NCBI GenBank assembly: GCA_008682415.1
Contig: VANK01000001.1
Span: 744,001-808,000 of the forward strand
DNA: 64,000 bases
Source of the DNA: Acidobacteria bacterium AB60
GTDB taxonomy: Bacteria; Acidobacteriota; Terriglobia; Terriglobales; Acidobacteriaceae
Direction of reading: 5' to 3'
Made by a program: the position numbers and the translations under genes. The notes under the pieces were generated by a model, which was not told the origin of the DNA, did not search any database, and saw only the letters and a list, made by a program, of their open reading frames with translations. Shown here piece after piece: positions 17,037 to 29,100 of this stretch (position 1 is its first letter; each line of letters opens with the position of its first letter).

Positions 17037-17903
17037 GTGCGCAATTTTCTGAAATTGATTCCTCTGCTGCCGGTCGCATTGGCCGCCGCGTCAGTGGGCC
17101 AGAACGAGACCGGATCGCAGGTGCCCCCCGCGCATCCGCCAGCTCTTGTCCAATCAGCCCTGGCCAATGAGTTGAGCGCTGCGCAGGACGAGTCGCACCC
17201 CATGCGCTACCGCCTGCATAAGGCCACGCCTCGCCTCGCCACGACCAAAGACTTGATTGAAACGCGCGATGGTTCGGTAGCGATGCTGGTGGCGGTTAAC
17301 GATCAGCCCCTGACCTCGGCGGATCTCGCGAAAGAGCAATCGAGGCTGCAGGTGCTCCTCACTGATCCCAGCAGGCAACGCCACCGGAGGCAGTCCGAAG
17401 CCGAGGACACCGCCCGCGCGCTCAAGGTCCTTCGCGTTCTGCCCAATGCGTTTCTCTACACCGACGCCGGACCTGCGACCGAGGGGTCGCTTCCCGTGGA
17501 GAAGTTCAGCTTCACGCCCAATCCCCGGTTCAATCCGCCCGATCTGGAGACGCAGGTGCTCACGCAGATGGCTGGCGAAATCCTCGTCGATCCAGAACAC
17601 GCGCGTGTGGTGCGGCTGGAGGCGAAGCTGCAGCAGGACGTCGACTTCGGCTGGGGCATTCTGGGAAGGCTGAGCAAAGGTGGCTGGATCATCATCGATC
17701 AGGCCGATGTCGGCGAGGGCGCTTGGCGGGTCGTGAAGTTCCAGATGAAGATGACTGGGCGCCTGCTCATCCGCACCAAGACCTTCGACACCATCGAGGA
17801 AGAAACAGACTATCGCCCGGTCCCGGCAGATCTGCGATATCAACAGGCGATTGCGATGCTCCGGGAAGGACAACCCGCGATTGCCGGCTCCCCAGGAAGA
17901 TGA
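17037..17903 (+). CDS. Exported protein of unknown function, 288 residues
   Basis: The GTG-initiated product begins with a signal peptide (MRNFLKLIPLLPVALAAASV) followed by a mature region without membrane helices. The centre has a charged, possibly helical stretch near residues 90-125 and a beta-rich C-terminal half containing GWIIIDQADVGEGAWRVVKF. The latter recalls periplasmic proteins that report on outer-membrane lipoproteins, but I cannot name a family. It is convergent with the atp genes. Confidence 0.65.
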   Translation: MRNFLKLIPLLPVALAAASVGQNETGSQVPPAHPPALVQSALANELSAAQDESHPMRYRLHKATPRLATTKDLIETRDGSVAMLVAVNDQPLTSADLAKEQSRLQVLLTDPSRQRHRRQSEAEDTARALKVLRVLPNAFLYTDAGPATEGSLPVEKFSFTPNPRFNPPDLETQVLTQMAGEILVDPEHARVVRLEAKLQQDVDFGWGILGRLSKGGWIIIDQADVGEGAWRVVKFQMKMTGRLLIRTKTFDTIEEETDYRPVPADLRYQQAIAMLREGQPAIAGSPGR

Positions 17904-17923
17904 TTCTTTCTACAATTCCAGCA

Positions 17924-17984
17924 GTCAGCTCCCGCACCCTATTTCGGATTAACCCTGGGGAGCGGGAGCCGGCTGGGAGCTGAC
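17924..17984. terminator. Long inverted repeat between convergent genes
   Basis: Perfect 10-base arms GTCAGCTCCC (17924-17933) and GGGAGCTGAC (17975-17984) enclose further self-complementary GC-rich sequence. A short TTTT lies just after on the plus strand and AAAT within the loop. It probably acts as a two-way terminator for the exported protein gene and atpE. Confidence 0.55.
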
Positions 17985-18000
17985 AGTTTTGAAGCAGCAG

Positions 18001-18306
18001 CTAGATGTTTACCTTCGCGAAGATGATGACCAGGGTGAACAGCGTCAGCGACTCGATGAACGCCAGACCGAGCACCAGCAGCAGCTGAATGCCGGCGCGC
18101 GCTCCGGGGTTGCGAGCCAGCGCCTCGGTAGCCGAAGCAGTGGCTTTGCCCTGTCCCAGGCCGCAAAGGCCAGCGGCGATGGCCATGCCGATGCCGGCGC
18201 CGATCGGCACCAGGTTGACCGGCTGGCTGGCGCCCGCCTGCGCAAACGCCGGAACGGCAAAACACAAAGCCGCCAGCGTCATGAACACATATTGAAGCTT
18301 CTTCAT
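18001..18306 (-). CDS. atpE: F0F1 ATP synthase subunit c, with signal peptide
   Basis: 101 residues from ATG 18306. The first about 22 residues form a signal peptide (MKKLQYVFMTLAALCFAVPA) ahead of a normal two-helix c subunit. The conserved loop is ARNP, the helix 1 motif GLGQGKA has Gln52 and the ion-binding carboxylate is Glu85 in AFIESLTLF. The spacing between Gln52 and Glu85 is 33, the same as in sodium-type c subunits. The c ring turns in the membrane as ions pass subunit a. It is the last gene of the atpZ-I-B-E group. Confidence 0.93.
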   Translation of the reverse strand: MKKLQYVFMTLAALCFAVPAFAQAGASQPVNLVPIGAGIGMAIAAGLCGLGQGKATASATEALARNPGARAGIQLLLVLGLAFIESLTLFTLVIIFAKVNI

Positions 18307-18424
18307 GATTCTCCAGCTTCCCGATAAATTGGCCGCCAGTGGGTGGTTGAGGTTCACCGTGCTGACCCCCTCACGCTTACGGCCCTTCTGTGTACCCGGA
18401 GCGGAAGCCCCTCCGGCAGAATCT

Positions 18425-18492
18425 TGTGAAAGCGAATGAGTGAAGAAGTGAAAAGTACCCCGCCCTTGTTCACCCGTTCACTTTTTCACCGA
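18425..18492. repeat. TTCAC/GTGAA low-complexity inverted repeats between atpB and atpE
   Basis: The 196-base gap between the two genes contains GTGAAAAG and CTTTTTCAC as inverted arms plus nearby copies of AGTGAAGAAGTGAAAAG and GTTCACCCGTTCAC. The same short units recur in direct orientation near 32140-32190. A hairpin here could lower or stabilise the atpE message end. Confidence 0.45.
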
Positions 18493-18502
18493 TCACCGCT
18501 TC

Positions 18503-19237
18503 TCAATGGTCATGCGCCGTGGCGATCCCCAGGTAAATCATCGACAGCAGCATGAACACATACGCCTGGATCAGGGAGACGCCGGCATGCAAGCCCAGGA
18601 ATACCGCCGGAATGGCCATCGGCACCAGCGAGAAAAACACCAGCGTGACCAGGTCCGAGGCAAACATATTCGCGTAAAGACGGATGGTGAGCGACATGAT
18701 GCGCGCCAGGTTCGAGACAATCTCGATCGGAAAGAGCAATGGCGCAATCCACCAGATTGGCCCGGCGTGATGCTTCAGATACCCGACGAAACCCTGCTCC
18801 TTGAAGCCGTAGAAATTGAAGTAAAGCCAGGTGCACAAGGCGATCCCCAGCGGCACCACCGGCGCGCTCGTTGGCGTTACGATCCCGGGAATGAGCCCTA
18901 GCAGATTGTTGAGCAGGATGAAAAGAAAAACGCAGGTGGTGAAGGCCTGGAAGCGATCGTAATGATGCCCGATGATCTGCTCGGCATGGCTCCCGGTAAA
19001 CTCATGAATCAGCTCCGCGACATGCTGTGCCGCGCCTGGCTTCTCCACTGAGAGCGTCATCCGCACCACGATGAAGAACAGGATGAGGCCGGCCGCCACC
19101 AGGAGTTCGAGGGCGAAACTGTCGTTGATCGGATAAGCAGGGTCGGTGGGATGCACCCCGATAAGGTTCAAAAACGCCGTAATTGCCGGCCCAAAAAGAT
19201 GATCCAAAAGTCGCGTAATCAGGTACGAATGAGCCAT
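18503..19237 (-). CDS. atpB: F0F1 ATP synthase subunit a
   Basis: 244 residues from ATG 19237 (MAHSYLITRLLDHLFGPAIT). The essential arginine of the ion channel is in SLTIRLYANMFASDL, and helix 4 has NNLLGLIPG. The C-terminal helix VSLIQAYVFMLLSMIYLGIA is typical. Subunit a forms the two half-channels facing the c ring. Genes for b, delta and the F1 head are not in the window. Confidence 0.95.
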   Translation of the reverse strand: MAHSYLITRLLDHLFGPAITAFLNLIGVHPTDPAYPINDSFALELLVAAGLILFFIVVRMTLSVEKPGAAQHVAELIHEFTGSHAEQIIGHHYDRFQAFTTCVFLFILLNNLLGLIPGIVTPTSAPVVPLGIALCTWLYFNFYGFKEQGFVGYLKHHAGPIWWIAPLLFPIEIVSNLARIMSLTIRLYANMFASDLVTLVFFSLVPMAIPAVFLGLHAGVSLIQAYVFMLLSMIYLGIATAHDH

Positions 19238-19336
19238 CGGTACAGAGGTCTTTCCGGGCCTGCGGCCCCCCAAAAGAATGATTCAGCTTTTGAAATACGC
19301 TCGTTCCGCGCCGCCAACCTGCCACCGGCCACCCGG

Positions 19337-19750
19337 CTAATCCCGAAGCAGCCTGAGAGCCTGCCACATCGTGGCCACCACGGCCAGGCCTAGACCAACC
19401 AGGAGCGCGATTGCCGAGCCTTTGAAACACTTCAGGCTACCATAAATGGCCGCCCCAAAGAGGAACAGCCGCAGCAGGAAGAACCCCACCACCATGACCG
19501 CTCCCCGCGGCATCTTCTGCTGGTCCATACGGGCGTTGAAAAGGCGAATAAGCCGCTGCCACTCCAGGATGCTCAGTGCCGAGATGGCTGCCCCCACCGC
19601 CATCATGGCCGCATCCCGCCAGCTCATGGCGATCCACAGGATCACCGCCAGCACGGCCCCCAGCACCGCCGTCAATCGCGTCGCGCGCAGCAACAACGCG
19701 TGCAGCGCCTCATCGGTAAGCCCTGCCACTGGATGAGACTCACCCGTCAT
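19337..19750 (-). CDS. atpI: ATP synthase subunit I family membrane protein
   Basis: 137 residues with four membrane helices, spaced like the ATP synthase I chain family (helices near 25-43, 48-63, 83-103 and 110-130). AtpI-type proteins help assemble the c ring or import magnesium. It overlaps atpZ by four bases (19747-19750), so translation is coupled. The assignment rests mainly on context and helix layout. Confidence 0.75.
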   Translation of the reverse strand: MTGESHPVAGLTDEALHALLLRATRLTAVLGAVLAVILWIAMSWRDAAMMAVGAAISALSILEWQRLIRLFNARMDQQKMPRGAVMVVGFFLLRLFLFGAAIYGSLKCFKGSAIALLVGLGLAVVATMWQALRLLRD

Positions 19751-20046
19751 AAAGCCCGGCCGCCCGGCTTCTGCCCATCATCCGCATTCGTGGTCAGCAC
19801 CAGCCGCACCACGTACACCAGCCCCGCTATCCCGCCACCGATCATCCCCGCAAGGCTGATCCAGGACTGGTGAAAGTGCTTGTCGAGCCACGTCCCCGCC
19901 AGCCACCCGATAAACGCCGCCGACGGCAGAAGAATGGCAATCTGCATCATCTTTTCTGCCTGCACCAGGGTCGCCAGCCCGCCCGAATCCCGGCGCGGCT
20001 GCGGCTTCGGTCGCCGGTGCTCCGGAATGGGATTGTTATAGGGCAT
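19747..20046 (-). CDS. atpZ: AtpZ/AtpI-type small membrane subunit
   Basis: 99 residues: a basic Pro-rich N-terminus, then two membrane helices with the family motif [18 protein letters not shown] and the glycine-rich second helix [17 protein letters not shown]. This fits the AtpZ family found at the head of many atp operons, thought to aid magnesium uptake or assembly. It is the first gene of the group, 110 bases from the divergent lysS start. Confidence 0.8.
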   Translation of the reverse strand: MPYNNPIPEHRRPKPQPRRDSGGLATLVQAEKMMQIAILLPSAAFIGWLAGTWLDKHFHQSWISLAGMIGGGIAGLVYVVRLVLTTNADDGQKPGGRAL

Positions 20047-20108
20047 CCATCGTGGTTATACACGCTCCGGCGCCGCTCACGCGACCCGGGCCCGCACCAT
20101 TGACCGGC

Positions 20109-20114
20109 TATACT
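20109..20114 (+). promoter_or_regulatory. -10 box of lysS
   Basis: TATACT lies 42 bases before the GTG start, which leaves a roughly 36-base 5' leader with a ribosome site. No -35 hexamer at the ideal distance is evident. Confidence 0.45.
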
Positions 20115-20156
20115 GGCCCTTGGATCGTCTCCAGCCACAAGCCAAAGGAAATCAGA

Positions 20157-21809
20157 GTGTTCGAATCGGATTTTGAGCGCAATCTGTTCGAGTTGCGCCG
20201 CCAGAAGCTGCAGGAAATCGAGAAACTCGGGCAGCCGGCCTATCCCAACCAGTTCCGGTTCTCCCACACCATCGCCGACATTCGCGCGCGGTGGGGAGAC
20301 ACCCCTGCCGACTCCTTCGAGTCCAGCAGTGTCAACGTCGCCATCGCCGGCCGCATCATGGCTATTCGCGCCCAGGGAAAGGCCGGCTTCGCAACCCTCC
20401 AGCAGGAGGGCCAGCGCCTTCAAATCTACGTCCGCCTCGACGCCGTCGGCGAACAGGGCTTCGCCCTCTACAAGCTGCTCGATCTCGGAGATCACATCGG
20501 TGCCGCCGGATATCTCTTCCGAACCCGCACCGGCGAGCTCACCATTCACGTGGAAAAGCTCACCTTCCTCGCCAAAGCCATGCTCGCCTTGCCGGAGAAG
20601 TTCCACGGCCTCTCCGATGTCGAGGCGCGCTATCGCCAGCGCTACGTCGACTTGTTCGCCAACCTCGACGCACGCGAAGTATTCGTCAAGCGTGCCAGGG
20701 TCCTCCGCGCCATCCGCCGGTTCTTCGACGAACGCGGCTACCTTGAAGTCGAGACGCCCATGATGCAGCCCATCGCCGGCGGCGCCGCCGCACGGCCATT
20801 CAAGACGCATCACAACGCCCTCGACATGGAGCTCTTCCTCCGCATCGCCCCGGAGTTGTACCTGAAGCGCCTCACTGTCGGCGGCCTCGATCGCGTCTAC
20901 GAGATCAACCGCAACTTCCGCAATGAAGGCGTCAGCACCCAGCACAATCCCGAGTTCACCATGCTGGAGTTCTACCAGGCCTACGCCAACTACCTCGACA
21001 TGATGCAGCTCACCGAAGAGCTCATCGCGTTCGTGGCGCAGGAGGTCAACGGAACCACCATCACCGAATTCAACGGGCACACCATCGATCTCGCCAAATG
21101 GCAGCGGCTCAAGATGACCGACGCCATCCTGCAATATTGGCCGAGCGAAGCCGGAGTCAAGCCCGCACTCTCAGCCTTCGAGTCACCCGAGGTTCTGCGC
21201 GAACGCCTCTTCGCCGCGCTCGGGTTGCTCAATGAAGCCATGGCAGAGGGCTCCAGCATTACTCCAGAACGCCGCGCCCTGCTCAAGGCCGTGCGAGACG
21301 GTATAGGCGCCGTGTACGCCGACTCCGCCAAAAATGCGCCCATCGGCAAAACCGTCTACAACCTCTTCGAGGAGATCGTCGAGCCGTTTCTGGTGCAGCC
21401 CACCATCATCTACGAGTACCCCACTGTTGTCTCGCCGCTCTCCAAGGCAAAGCCCGACGACCCCGATCACGTGGAACGCTTCGAGTTCTTCATCGGGGGA
21501 TTCGAAATCGGCAATGCCTTCAGCGAGCTCAACGACCCGGTGGAGCAACACAAGCGGTTCGAGCAGCAACTCGCCGAGCGCGGTCGCGGCGACGACGAAG
21601 CACATCAGATGGACGAAGATTACGTCCGCGCCCTCGCCTACGGCCTGCCTCCTACCGGCGGCGAAGGCATCGGTATTGACCGCCTGACCATGCTGCTGAC
21701 AGGTTCCAAATCCATCCGCGACGTGATCCTGTTCCCGCTGATGCGTGCACAGGTGTCAGCGAACAAGGATCAGGGAACAGATGCTGCCGAGAAAGATGCC
21801 GAACACTAG
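20157..21809 (+). CDS. lysS: Lysyl-tRNA synthetase, class II
   Basis: About 550 residues from GTG 20157, chosen because AAGGAA precedes it by seven bases and the protein then begins like LysS. The N-terminal OB fold binds the anticodon. Class II motif 1 follows at [20 protein letters not shown], motif 2 at [18 protein letters not shown], and motif 3 at [15 protein letters not shown]. The enzyme charges tRNA-Lys using ATP. A short acidic tail after the catalytic core and a longer segment between motifs 2 and 3 are the only oddities. Confidence 0.95.
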   Translation: MFESDFERNLFELRRQKLQEIEKLGQPAYPNQFRFSHTIADIRARWGDTPADSFESSSVNVAIAGRIMAIRAQGKAGFATLQQEGQRLQIYVRLDAVGEQGFALYKLLDLGDHIGAAGYLFRTRTGELTIHVEKLTFLAKAMLALPEKFHGLSDVEARYRQRYVDLFANLDAREVFVKRARVLRAIRRFFDERGYLEVETPMMQPIAGGAAARPFKTHHNALDMELFLRIAPELYLKRLTVGGLDRVYEINRNFRNEGVSTQHNPEFTMLEFYQAYANYLDMMQLTEELIAFVAQEVNGTTITEFNGHTIDLAKWQRLKMTDAILQYWPSEAGVKPALSAFESPEVLRERLFAALGLLNEAMAEGSSITPERRALLKAVRDGIGAVYADSAKNAPIGKTVYNLFEEIVEPFLVQPTIIYEYPTVVSPLSKAKPDDPDHVERFEFFIGGFEIGNAFSELNDPVEQHKRFEQQLAERGRGDDEAHQMDEDYVRALAYGLPPTGGEGIGIDRLTMLLTGSKSIRDVILFPLMRAQVSANKDQGTDAAEKDAEH

Positions 21810-21854
21810 CCCCGCCAACTCCGCCAACTTCGCTTTCCGAGGCCTCAATCTGTC

Positions 21855-22652
21855 GTGAATATCCTCTTTGTCGGCGACATCTTCGGCAGTGCCGGTCGCA
21901 AGATCGTCGCTGAGCACATCGGACACATCCGCGAAGCCCACCATGTCGACCTCACCGTGATCAACGCGGAGAACGCGGCAGGCGGCTTCGGGGTCACCCC
22001 GCAGATCGCCGACGATCTCTTCGACCTCGGCGCCGACGTGCTCACCACCGGCAACCACGTCTGGGACAAAAAGGAGCTCATCGACTACCTGAACTCCGTT
22101 CCTCCTGATAGCCAGCAAAACCCGCGACGCGTCTTGCGCCCCCTCAACCTCTACCCCGGCGTTCCCGGCCACGGCCTCTTCCAAGGCGTCACCCACTCCG
22201 GCGTCCCATTTGCCGTCATCAATCTCATGGGCCGCGTCTACATGAACGGCACCAACGATCCCTTCCGCGCCATCGACGACGCCCTCAAGACCATCACCGC
22301 CAAAGTCATCCTCGTCGACTTCCACGCCGAAGTGACCAGTGAAAAAGTCGCTATGGGCTGGCACCTAGATGGTCGCGTGACCGCCGTGCTGGGAACCCAC
22401 ACCCACGTCCCCACCGCCGACGAGCGCATCCTTCACCACGGCACGGCCTACCAGACCGATGTCGGCATGTCCGGCCCGTATGACAGCGTCATTGGCGTGG
22501 AAAAGGACCTCGTCCTGCACCGCTTCCTGACCGGCATGCCCGGCAAGTTTGAAGCCGCCAGGGGCAATCCCAAGATGTGCGCTGCCCTCATCCACTGCGA
22601 GGAACGCACCGGTCGCGCAATATCCATTCAGCGCATCATGCTGGGCGAATAG
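21855..22652 (+). CDS. ymdB: YmdB-family metallophosphoesterase
   Basis: 265 residues from a GTG start. The dinuclear metal site is spelled out by GDIFGSAGR, NAENAAGGFG, TTGNHVWDKKE and the C-terminal GTHTHVPTADERIL. YmdB-type enzymes have 2',3'-cyclic nucleotide phosphodiesterase activity and are tied to RNA turnover and biofilm behaviour in Bacillus. The gene follows lysS by 45 bases on the same strand. Confidence 0.9.
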   Translation: MNILFVGDIFGSAGRKIVAEHIGHIREAHHVDLTVINAENAAGGFGVTPQIADDLFDLGADVLTTGNHVWDKKELIDYLNSVPPDSQQNPRRVLRPLNLYPGVPGHGLFQGVTHSGVPFAVINLMGRVYMNGTNDPFRAIDDALKTITAKVILVDFHAEVTSEKVAMGWHLDGRVTAVLGTHTHVPTADERILHHGTAYQTDVGMSGPYDSVIGVEKDLVLHRFLTGMPGKFEAARGNPKMCAALIHCEERTGRAISIQRIMLGE

Positions 22653-22653
22653 C

Positions 22654-23580
22654 TCACTGCTGCCGCTTCGGAGCCTCTCCGGACGAGGGCGCCGGAACCT
22701 GCTTGCCGGAAGGCGCCGCGCCCACTGGCACAGGTCTTCCTTGGACCTCCGTTTGAGGCGAAGGAAGCGGCTTGCCATGCACCTCGGGAGTGGGATTCAG
22801 CAGAGGCCGCCACGTGAGATCGCCGAACGGCGTGTACTCCGTGCTGACCACCCGCGCGGAACCACCGTACACAATCACCCAACGGCCCGGCGCCGGTTCC
22901 GCCAGTTCCAACGCGACGCTGAGCGCTCCATGCTGCTGAAGCTGCAGCGTCTGCGATCCCACCATCACCAGTTCCACCAGACTTTGCGCCTCTTTCCAGC
23001 GCTCGCTCGTCAGCGCCGCGTAGCACACGCTCACCGCCGACCAGTCCGGCTTCGCTCCCAGATGTTCCTCGCCAAGAATCTGATTGAATGCGGCGATCGT
23101 CACTTTGCTTTCAGGCGCTGGCAGGATCACCGAATAGCCACTGCGCAGAATCGGGATCACCCGGACCCGCCCCTGCCCCCCGCGCGGAATCGATGCCGTA
23201 AACATGCTCACATCGCCGGCCCCGCGATCGCGCGTGAACCGAAGGAACATGTGCTGCGGGAACGCTGGACAATCCAGCTCGCTCTGCTGCCACGCACCCT
23301 CGCCGAATCCCAATTCATAGAGCTTCGCCTGCTCACGAATCGATGCGGAGGCCCGCGCCGCTAGATCTTTCTCCGCCTGTCCCATGGATGCCCATGGCTG
23401 AACCGCGACATGCAGGGGCAAGCTCCCCTCCCCTGCCAAACGAGGATCGGTCGGGACGTTCTCCTCCCGCGGCGCAGGTCTCACCTTTGTGCCGGGAATC
23501 TCACCTGTGTTCTGCGCGGGCAGTGCGGTTCCGGCGGTCACCACCGCCAACAGCGTCAATCGAAACAAAATCCGGATCAT
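22654..23580 (-). CDS. Exported protein of unknown function, 308 residues
   Basis: Begins with a signal peptide (MIRILFRLTLLAVVTAGTAL) and ends with a long Pro/Gly/Gln-rich tail from about residue 250, which is probably disordered. The folded centre contains ELDCPAFPQHMFLRF and a repeated beta pattern. No recognised domain. It ends one base from ymdB in a convergent arrangement, so the two 3' ends are packed without a separate terminator. Confidence 0.65.
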   Translation of the reverse strand: MIRILFRLTLLAVVTAGTALPAQNTGEIPGTKVRPAPREENVPTDPRLAGEGSLPLHVAVQPWASMGQAEKDLAARASASIREQAKLYELGFGEGAWQQSELDCPAFPQHMFLRFTRDRGAGDVSMFTASIPRGGQGRVRVIPILRSGYSVILPAPESKVTIAAFNQILGEEHLGAKPDWSAVSVCYAALTSERWKEAQSLVELVMVGSQTLQLQQHGALSVALELAEPAPGRWVIVYGGSARVVSTEYTPFGDLTWRPLLNPTPEVHGKPLPSPQTEVQGRPVPVGAAPSGKQVPAPSSGEAPKRQQ

Positions 23581-23670
23581 TCGATCTCAGACTACCATCT
23601 GCCCTTCTCCCACCGTTGCGATCCGGAGGGGCTCTCCCGGACCGAGGAAAGCGCGTCCCTGCGCAGCGCC

Positions 23671-23707
23671 TGAAAACAGAAAGGGCGGCGCGCATTGCGG
23701 GCCGCCC
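23671..23707 (-). terminator. Intrinsic terminator of the exported Ala/Lys-rich protein gene
   Basis: On the minus strand GGGCGGC and GCCGCCC pair around a short loop and are followed by TTTCTGTTTTC. It lies about 60 bases after the stop of the gene at 23765-25120. Confidence 0.75.
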
Positions 23708-23764
23708 TCTTGATTCCCAGGAAATCCGGAAAGATCGTACTGCGCCGCTCCTCCCAGATCGTTG

Positions 23765-25120
23765 CTATTGGTGCGTCGGACGATGAACCGGCCGATGCGT
23801 TCCTCCCGCGGCAGGCTTGGTAGCCTTCTTCTTCTCCGCGGCAACATATTCGCCGTCCTTCAGCACGATCTCAGCGGAAGCCGACGTCTTGTCCGTCGCC
23901 GGAACCTGCCGATACGTGTCGTAGGTGCCGACGAGGGTCGCATCCGGCTGGGTCTTGAACTCGAAGCCGGGCTGAACTACCTTCAGCTCCGCCTCGGTCA
24001 GCGGCTTCTTCATGTTCACGATGAAGTCCGGAACCTTCGACGCCTTGGCATCTTCAGTCACCGCAACCTTCACCTGGTCCGCCGTGGCCTCGATCACTAC
24101 GCCTGGAACCGGCGTCTCCTGACCCTGCAGAAGGCCCCAGAGCTTGTCCGCATCTTCCTTGCTGCCCACAGCAAGCACGGTCTCTTTGTCCGCCAGGGCG
24201 AGAGACTTGCCGCCGTCCGGCGTGGACGCCAGCAGGTCATGGATTTGCTCGGCCGGGCTCTTGGCAGGCGGCGGATTGTACGACGCCGTCGGGAATGTCG
24301 AGGTCGCTGCTTCCTGCTTGATCTGGTCCAGTCCGTCCAGGCCGCCGTGGTACTTCTTGTAGTAATACTCCAGCTTGGGCTCGATCTGCGCCTTGTACTG
24401 CGGCGGAGCGAAGTTCCACACGCGCGCGTAGAACCACACCGCATTCTTCAGGTCCTGAGTCGAACCGGGCTGGCTGTACGCCTGCGCCAGCAGCAGCGTA
24501 TCGTTGAGCGCCTGCCCCTTGCTCGACTCATCGTTGCTGAGGTTCTTCAGTTCCTCGGTGTACATATCCTGCGCGGCCTTGTAGTCCTTCTTCACCGTGT
24601 CATCAGCCGCAATGGTCGAGCGGAAGATCGGGAATGCCACCCCCGTCATCTTCTGCCAGTCCGCATCCGCGGTATTCGCGGGCTTCTGCAGCTGCAGACC
24701 CTTCTGCGCCAGAGCAGCCGCATCATCGCAGGTCTGCGTGTCGCTGGTCTTCGCGCACTGCCCCTTCTTAATGTTGACGGAGTAGATGATTGCCTTCAGG
24801 TTGTTGGGGTCCACCTGCAGCAGCCGGCTCGCCGCGTTCAGCACGCCATCCTGGTCGCCCGCCTGGCCGTAAGCATCAATCAGCGAGTCCAGCACCAGGT
24901 TCTTTACCTGGCTCTGGGGATACGTCTTCAAAAAGCTCTCACCCGCCGCTGCCTTCGCCTTGGGATCGGTCTGCGTGTTGAACATCTGATAGGCGTTGAA
25001 CTCCGCGGGATCCTTGATCGAGATCTGGCCCGAATCCGACCCTTGCGCTTGCAGTTGGGGCGCAGCCACGAGTGCAATGCTCGCCAGCGCCATCGTCGAC
25101 GCGAGAACAAACTTCTTCAT
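23765..25120 (-). CDS. Exported repeat-helical (TPR-like) protein, 451 residues
   Basis: A clear signal peptide (MKKFVLASTMALASIALVAA) is followed by helical repeats from about residue 30 to 265, with TPR-like spacing (SRLLQVDPNNLKAIIYSVNI, AAALAQKGLQLQKPA). A second globular part at about 285-420 has beta strands and contains TPVPGVVIEATADQVKVAV. The tail is rich in Lys, Ala and His. Such proteins often act as periplasmic scaffolds. It has its own good promoter and a terminator, so it is a single-gene unit and probably well expressed. Confidence 0.75.
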   Translation of the reverse strand: MKKFVLASTMALASIALVAAPQLQAQGSDSGQISIKDPAEFNAYQMFNTQTDPKAKAAAGESFLKTYPQSQVKNLVLDSLIDAYGQAGDQDGVLNAASRLLQVDPNNLKAIIYSVNIKKGQCAKTSDTQTCDDAAALAQKGLQLQKPANTADADWQKMTGVAFPIFRSTIAADDTVKKDYKAAQDMYTEELKNLSNDESSKGQALNDTLLLAQAYSQPGSTQDLKNAVWFYARVWNFAPPQYKAQIEPKLEYYYKKYHGGLDGLDQIKQEAATSTFPTASYNPPPAKSPAEQIHDLLASTPDGGKSLALADKETVLAVGSKEDADKLWGLLQGQETPVPGVVIEATADQVKVAVTEDAKASKVPDFIVNMKKPLTEAELKVVQPGFEFKTQPDATLVGTYDTYRQVPATDKTSASAEIVLKDGEYVAAEKKKATKPAAGGTHRPVHRPTHQ

Positions 25121-25257
25121 TCAGTGCTCCTGGGAAATACGGAAATGGAATCAATCTTCAAGCACTCGCTCGCCGAGCCAACCGTGCCACAGTTTGCGGT
25201 TGAGTACCGCGGCGAAGAGGATAGCAGTACCACGGCGTCCAATGCGGTGATGGATGG

Positions 25258-25286
25258 ATTATAGAAAGCCGGGCCCCGGCTGACAA
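25258..25286 (-). promoter_or_regulatory. Sigma-70 promoter of the exported TPR-like protein gene
   Basis: On the minus strand TTGTCA, a 17-base spacer and TATAAT. The spacer contains a GCCGGGGCCCGGC palindrome. Transcription would start near 25251 and leave a 5' leader of about 130 bases. Confidence 0.75.
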
Positions 25287-25580
25287 GCGAAGTCGCACAT
25301 CGGCAAAGAATTCCACCCGCGGCTCGCACCATTCGGTCGCCTGCCGCACCAGTTCGGTGAATCCTCTCCCAGCCCCCCGCCGGCTTCATCACAGCCCCAC
25401 AGCCCCCGATCTACCCGCGCATCCATCCCGGCGGCTGCGTGCCCCACTCATACCGGCATTAGACACCGCCCGTTCCAAAACAGTTCCTGGGCACTTTGGA
25501 TGCACCTCGTAAAATTCCGTTGACCGGGCTGCCACTTCGGCGCGCGATTCGCCTTCTCCCTGCGCCGCCGGTGCCACCTC
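25287..25580. other. Intergenic region downstream of metX
   Basis: About 290 bases with only short frames lacking ribosome sites. No terminator with a T-run was found for metX here, and I see no gene. Confidence 0.4.
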
Positions 25581-28378
<2,798 letters not shown>

Positions 28379-28540
28379 TCATGAAGAATCCGTCAGTTTT
28401 GTCGCCTGTTTGAGGCAGCGCACACTTTGGTCACCAAATCTCCCGTAGACTGCCGTCAAACATATCCCTTTCCCGAACGGAAAGGGCGGGCGGCACCTTT
28501 TGGGCGTTCCAGCGCCCAATCCCCCGAGGAGGCCGGATCG

Positions 28541-28795
28541 ATGAAAGCCAAAGAAGTCCTGCAGGAGTTGTTTGAACTTTTAGAAGCCTACGCGCCATCC
28601 TGGTACACCGAGGAGCAGCGCGATCGCGCCATGGCCGCACTCCATTATCCCGACAAGTACGCGGATAAGCCGGCCCTTCATCTCCTCAAATCCGAACCCC
28701 AGGTCGAGCTCGCCCGCACCGGGACCTCCTCCCAGACTCCCTCCACCAATACCACCCGTTACTCCAAAACCGAGACCGGCGCGTTCATCCACTAA
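28541..28795 (+). CDS. Small protein with the VLQELF/WYTEE motif, copy 1 (84 residues)
   Basis: ATG 28541 follows GAGGAGG. The first 35 residues form two predicted helices carrying VLQELFELLEAYAPSWYTEE, followed by RDRAMAAL. The rest is a polar tail. A second gene 440 bases on encodes the same motif with 22 of 29 positions identical, which shows this is a true protein family. I know no function. No signal peptide; probably cytoplasmic and dimeric, since the helix is amphipathic. Confidence 0.75.
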   Translation: MKAKEVLQELFELLEAYAPSWYTEEQRDRAMAALHYPDKYADKPALHLLKSEPQVELARTGTSSQTPSTNTTRYSKTETGAFIH

Positions 28796-29100
28796 CGCCC
28801 CTCCACTTTCGCATCGCCTGGCAGCTCTCCTCGGGATAGCTCTGAGAACCTGCCGCCGAAAACCAGCCCGGGATGGCTCGTGGCCCGGACCGCTTCGCCC
28901 CGCTTTGGGCGCGTTTGATGCGGCGTAACCTGCGCCTCCCTGCCAGCGCCCGCCCCCTCCTGTTGACTCCCCCGCTACCTGCCACAAATCCCTAGGAAAC
29001 AATCATCCCTGGGGTGCTACAGTAATCGAGATGGCACGGTACTAACGTGCAAACATCTGGTTACTAGATTGGCTCCATTTTCCGTAGGCTCAAGAGAGAA
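28796..29100. other. Intergenic region between the small paralogues
   Basis: About 300 bases. The GC-rich first half has no supported frame. A minus-strand frame here and in copy 1 is a shadow. Nothing else recognised. Confidence 0.35.

Noticed and set aside
23762..25264. 500-residue plus-strand frame opposite the exported TPR-like gene
   Set aside because: Arg/Leu-rich antisense shadow of a gene that has a promoter, signal peptide and terminator.
28990..29100. tRNA or known small RNA gene between the small paralogues
   Set aside because: No cloverleaf, no anticodon arm and no CCA-ready end could be drawn.
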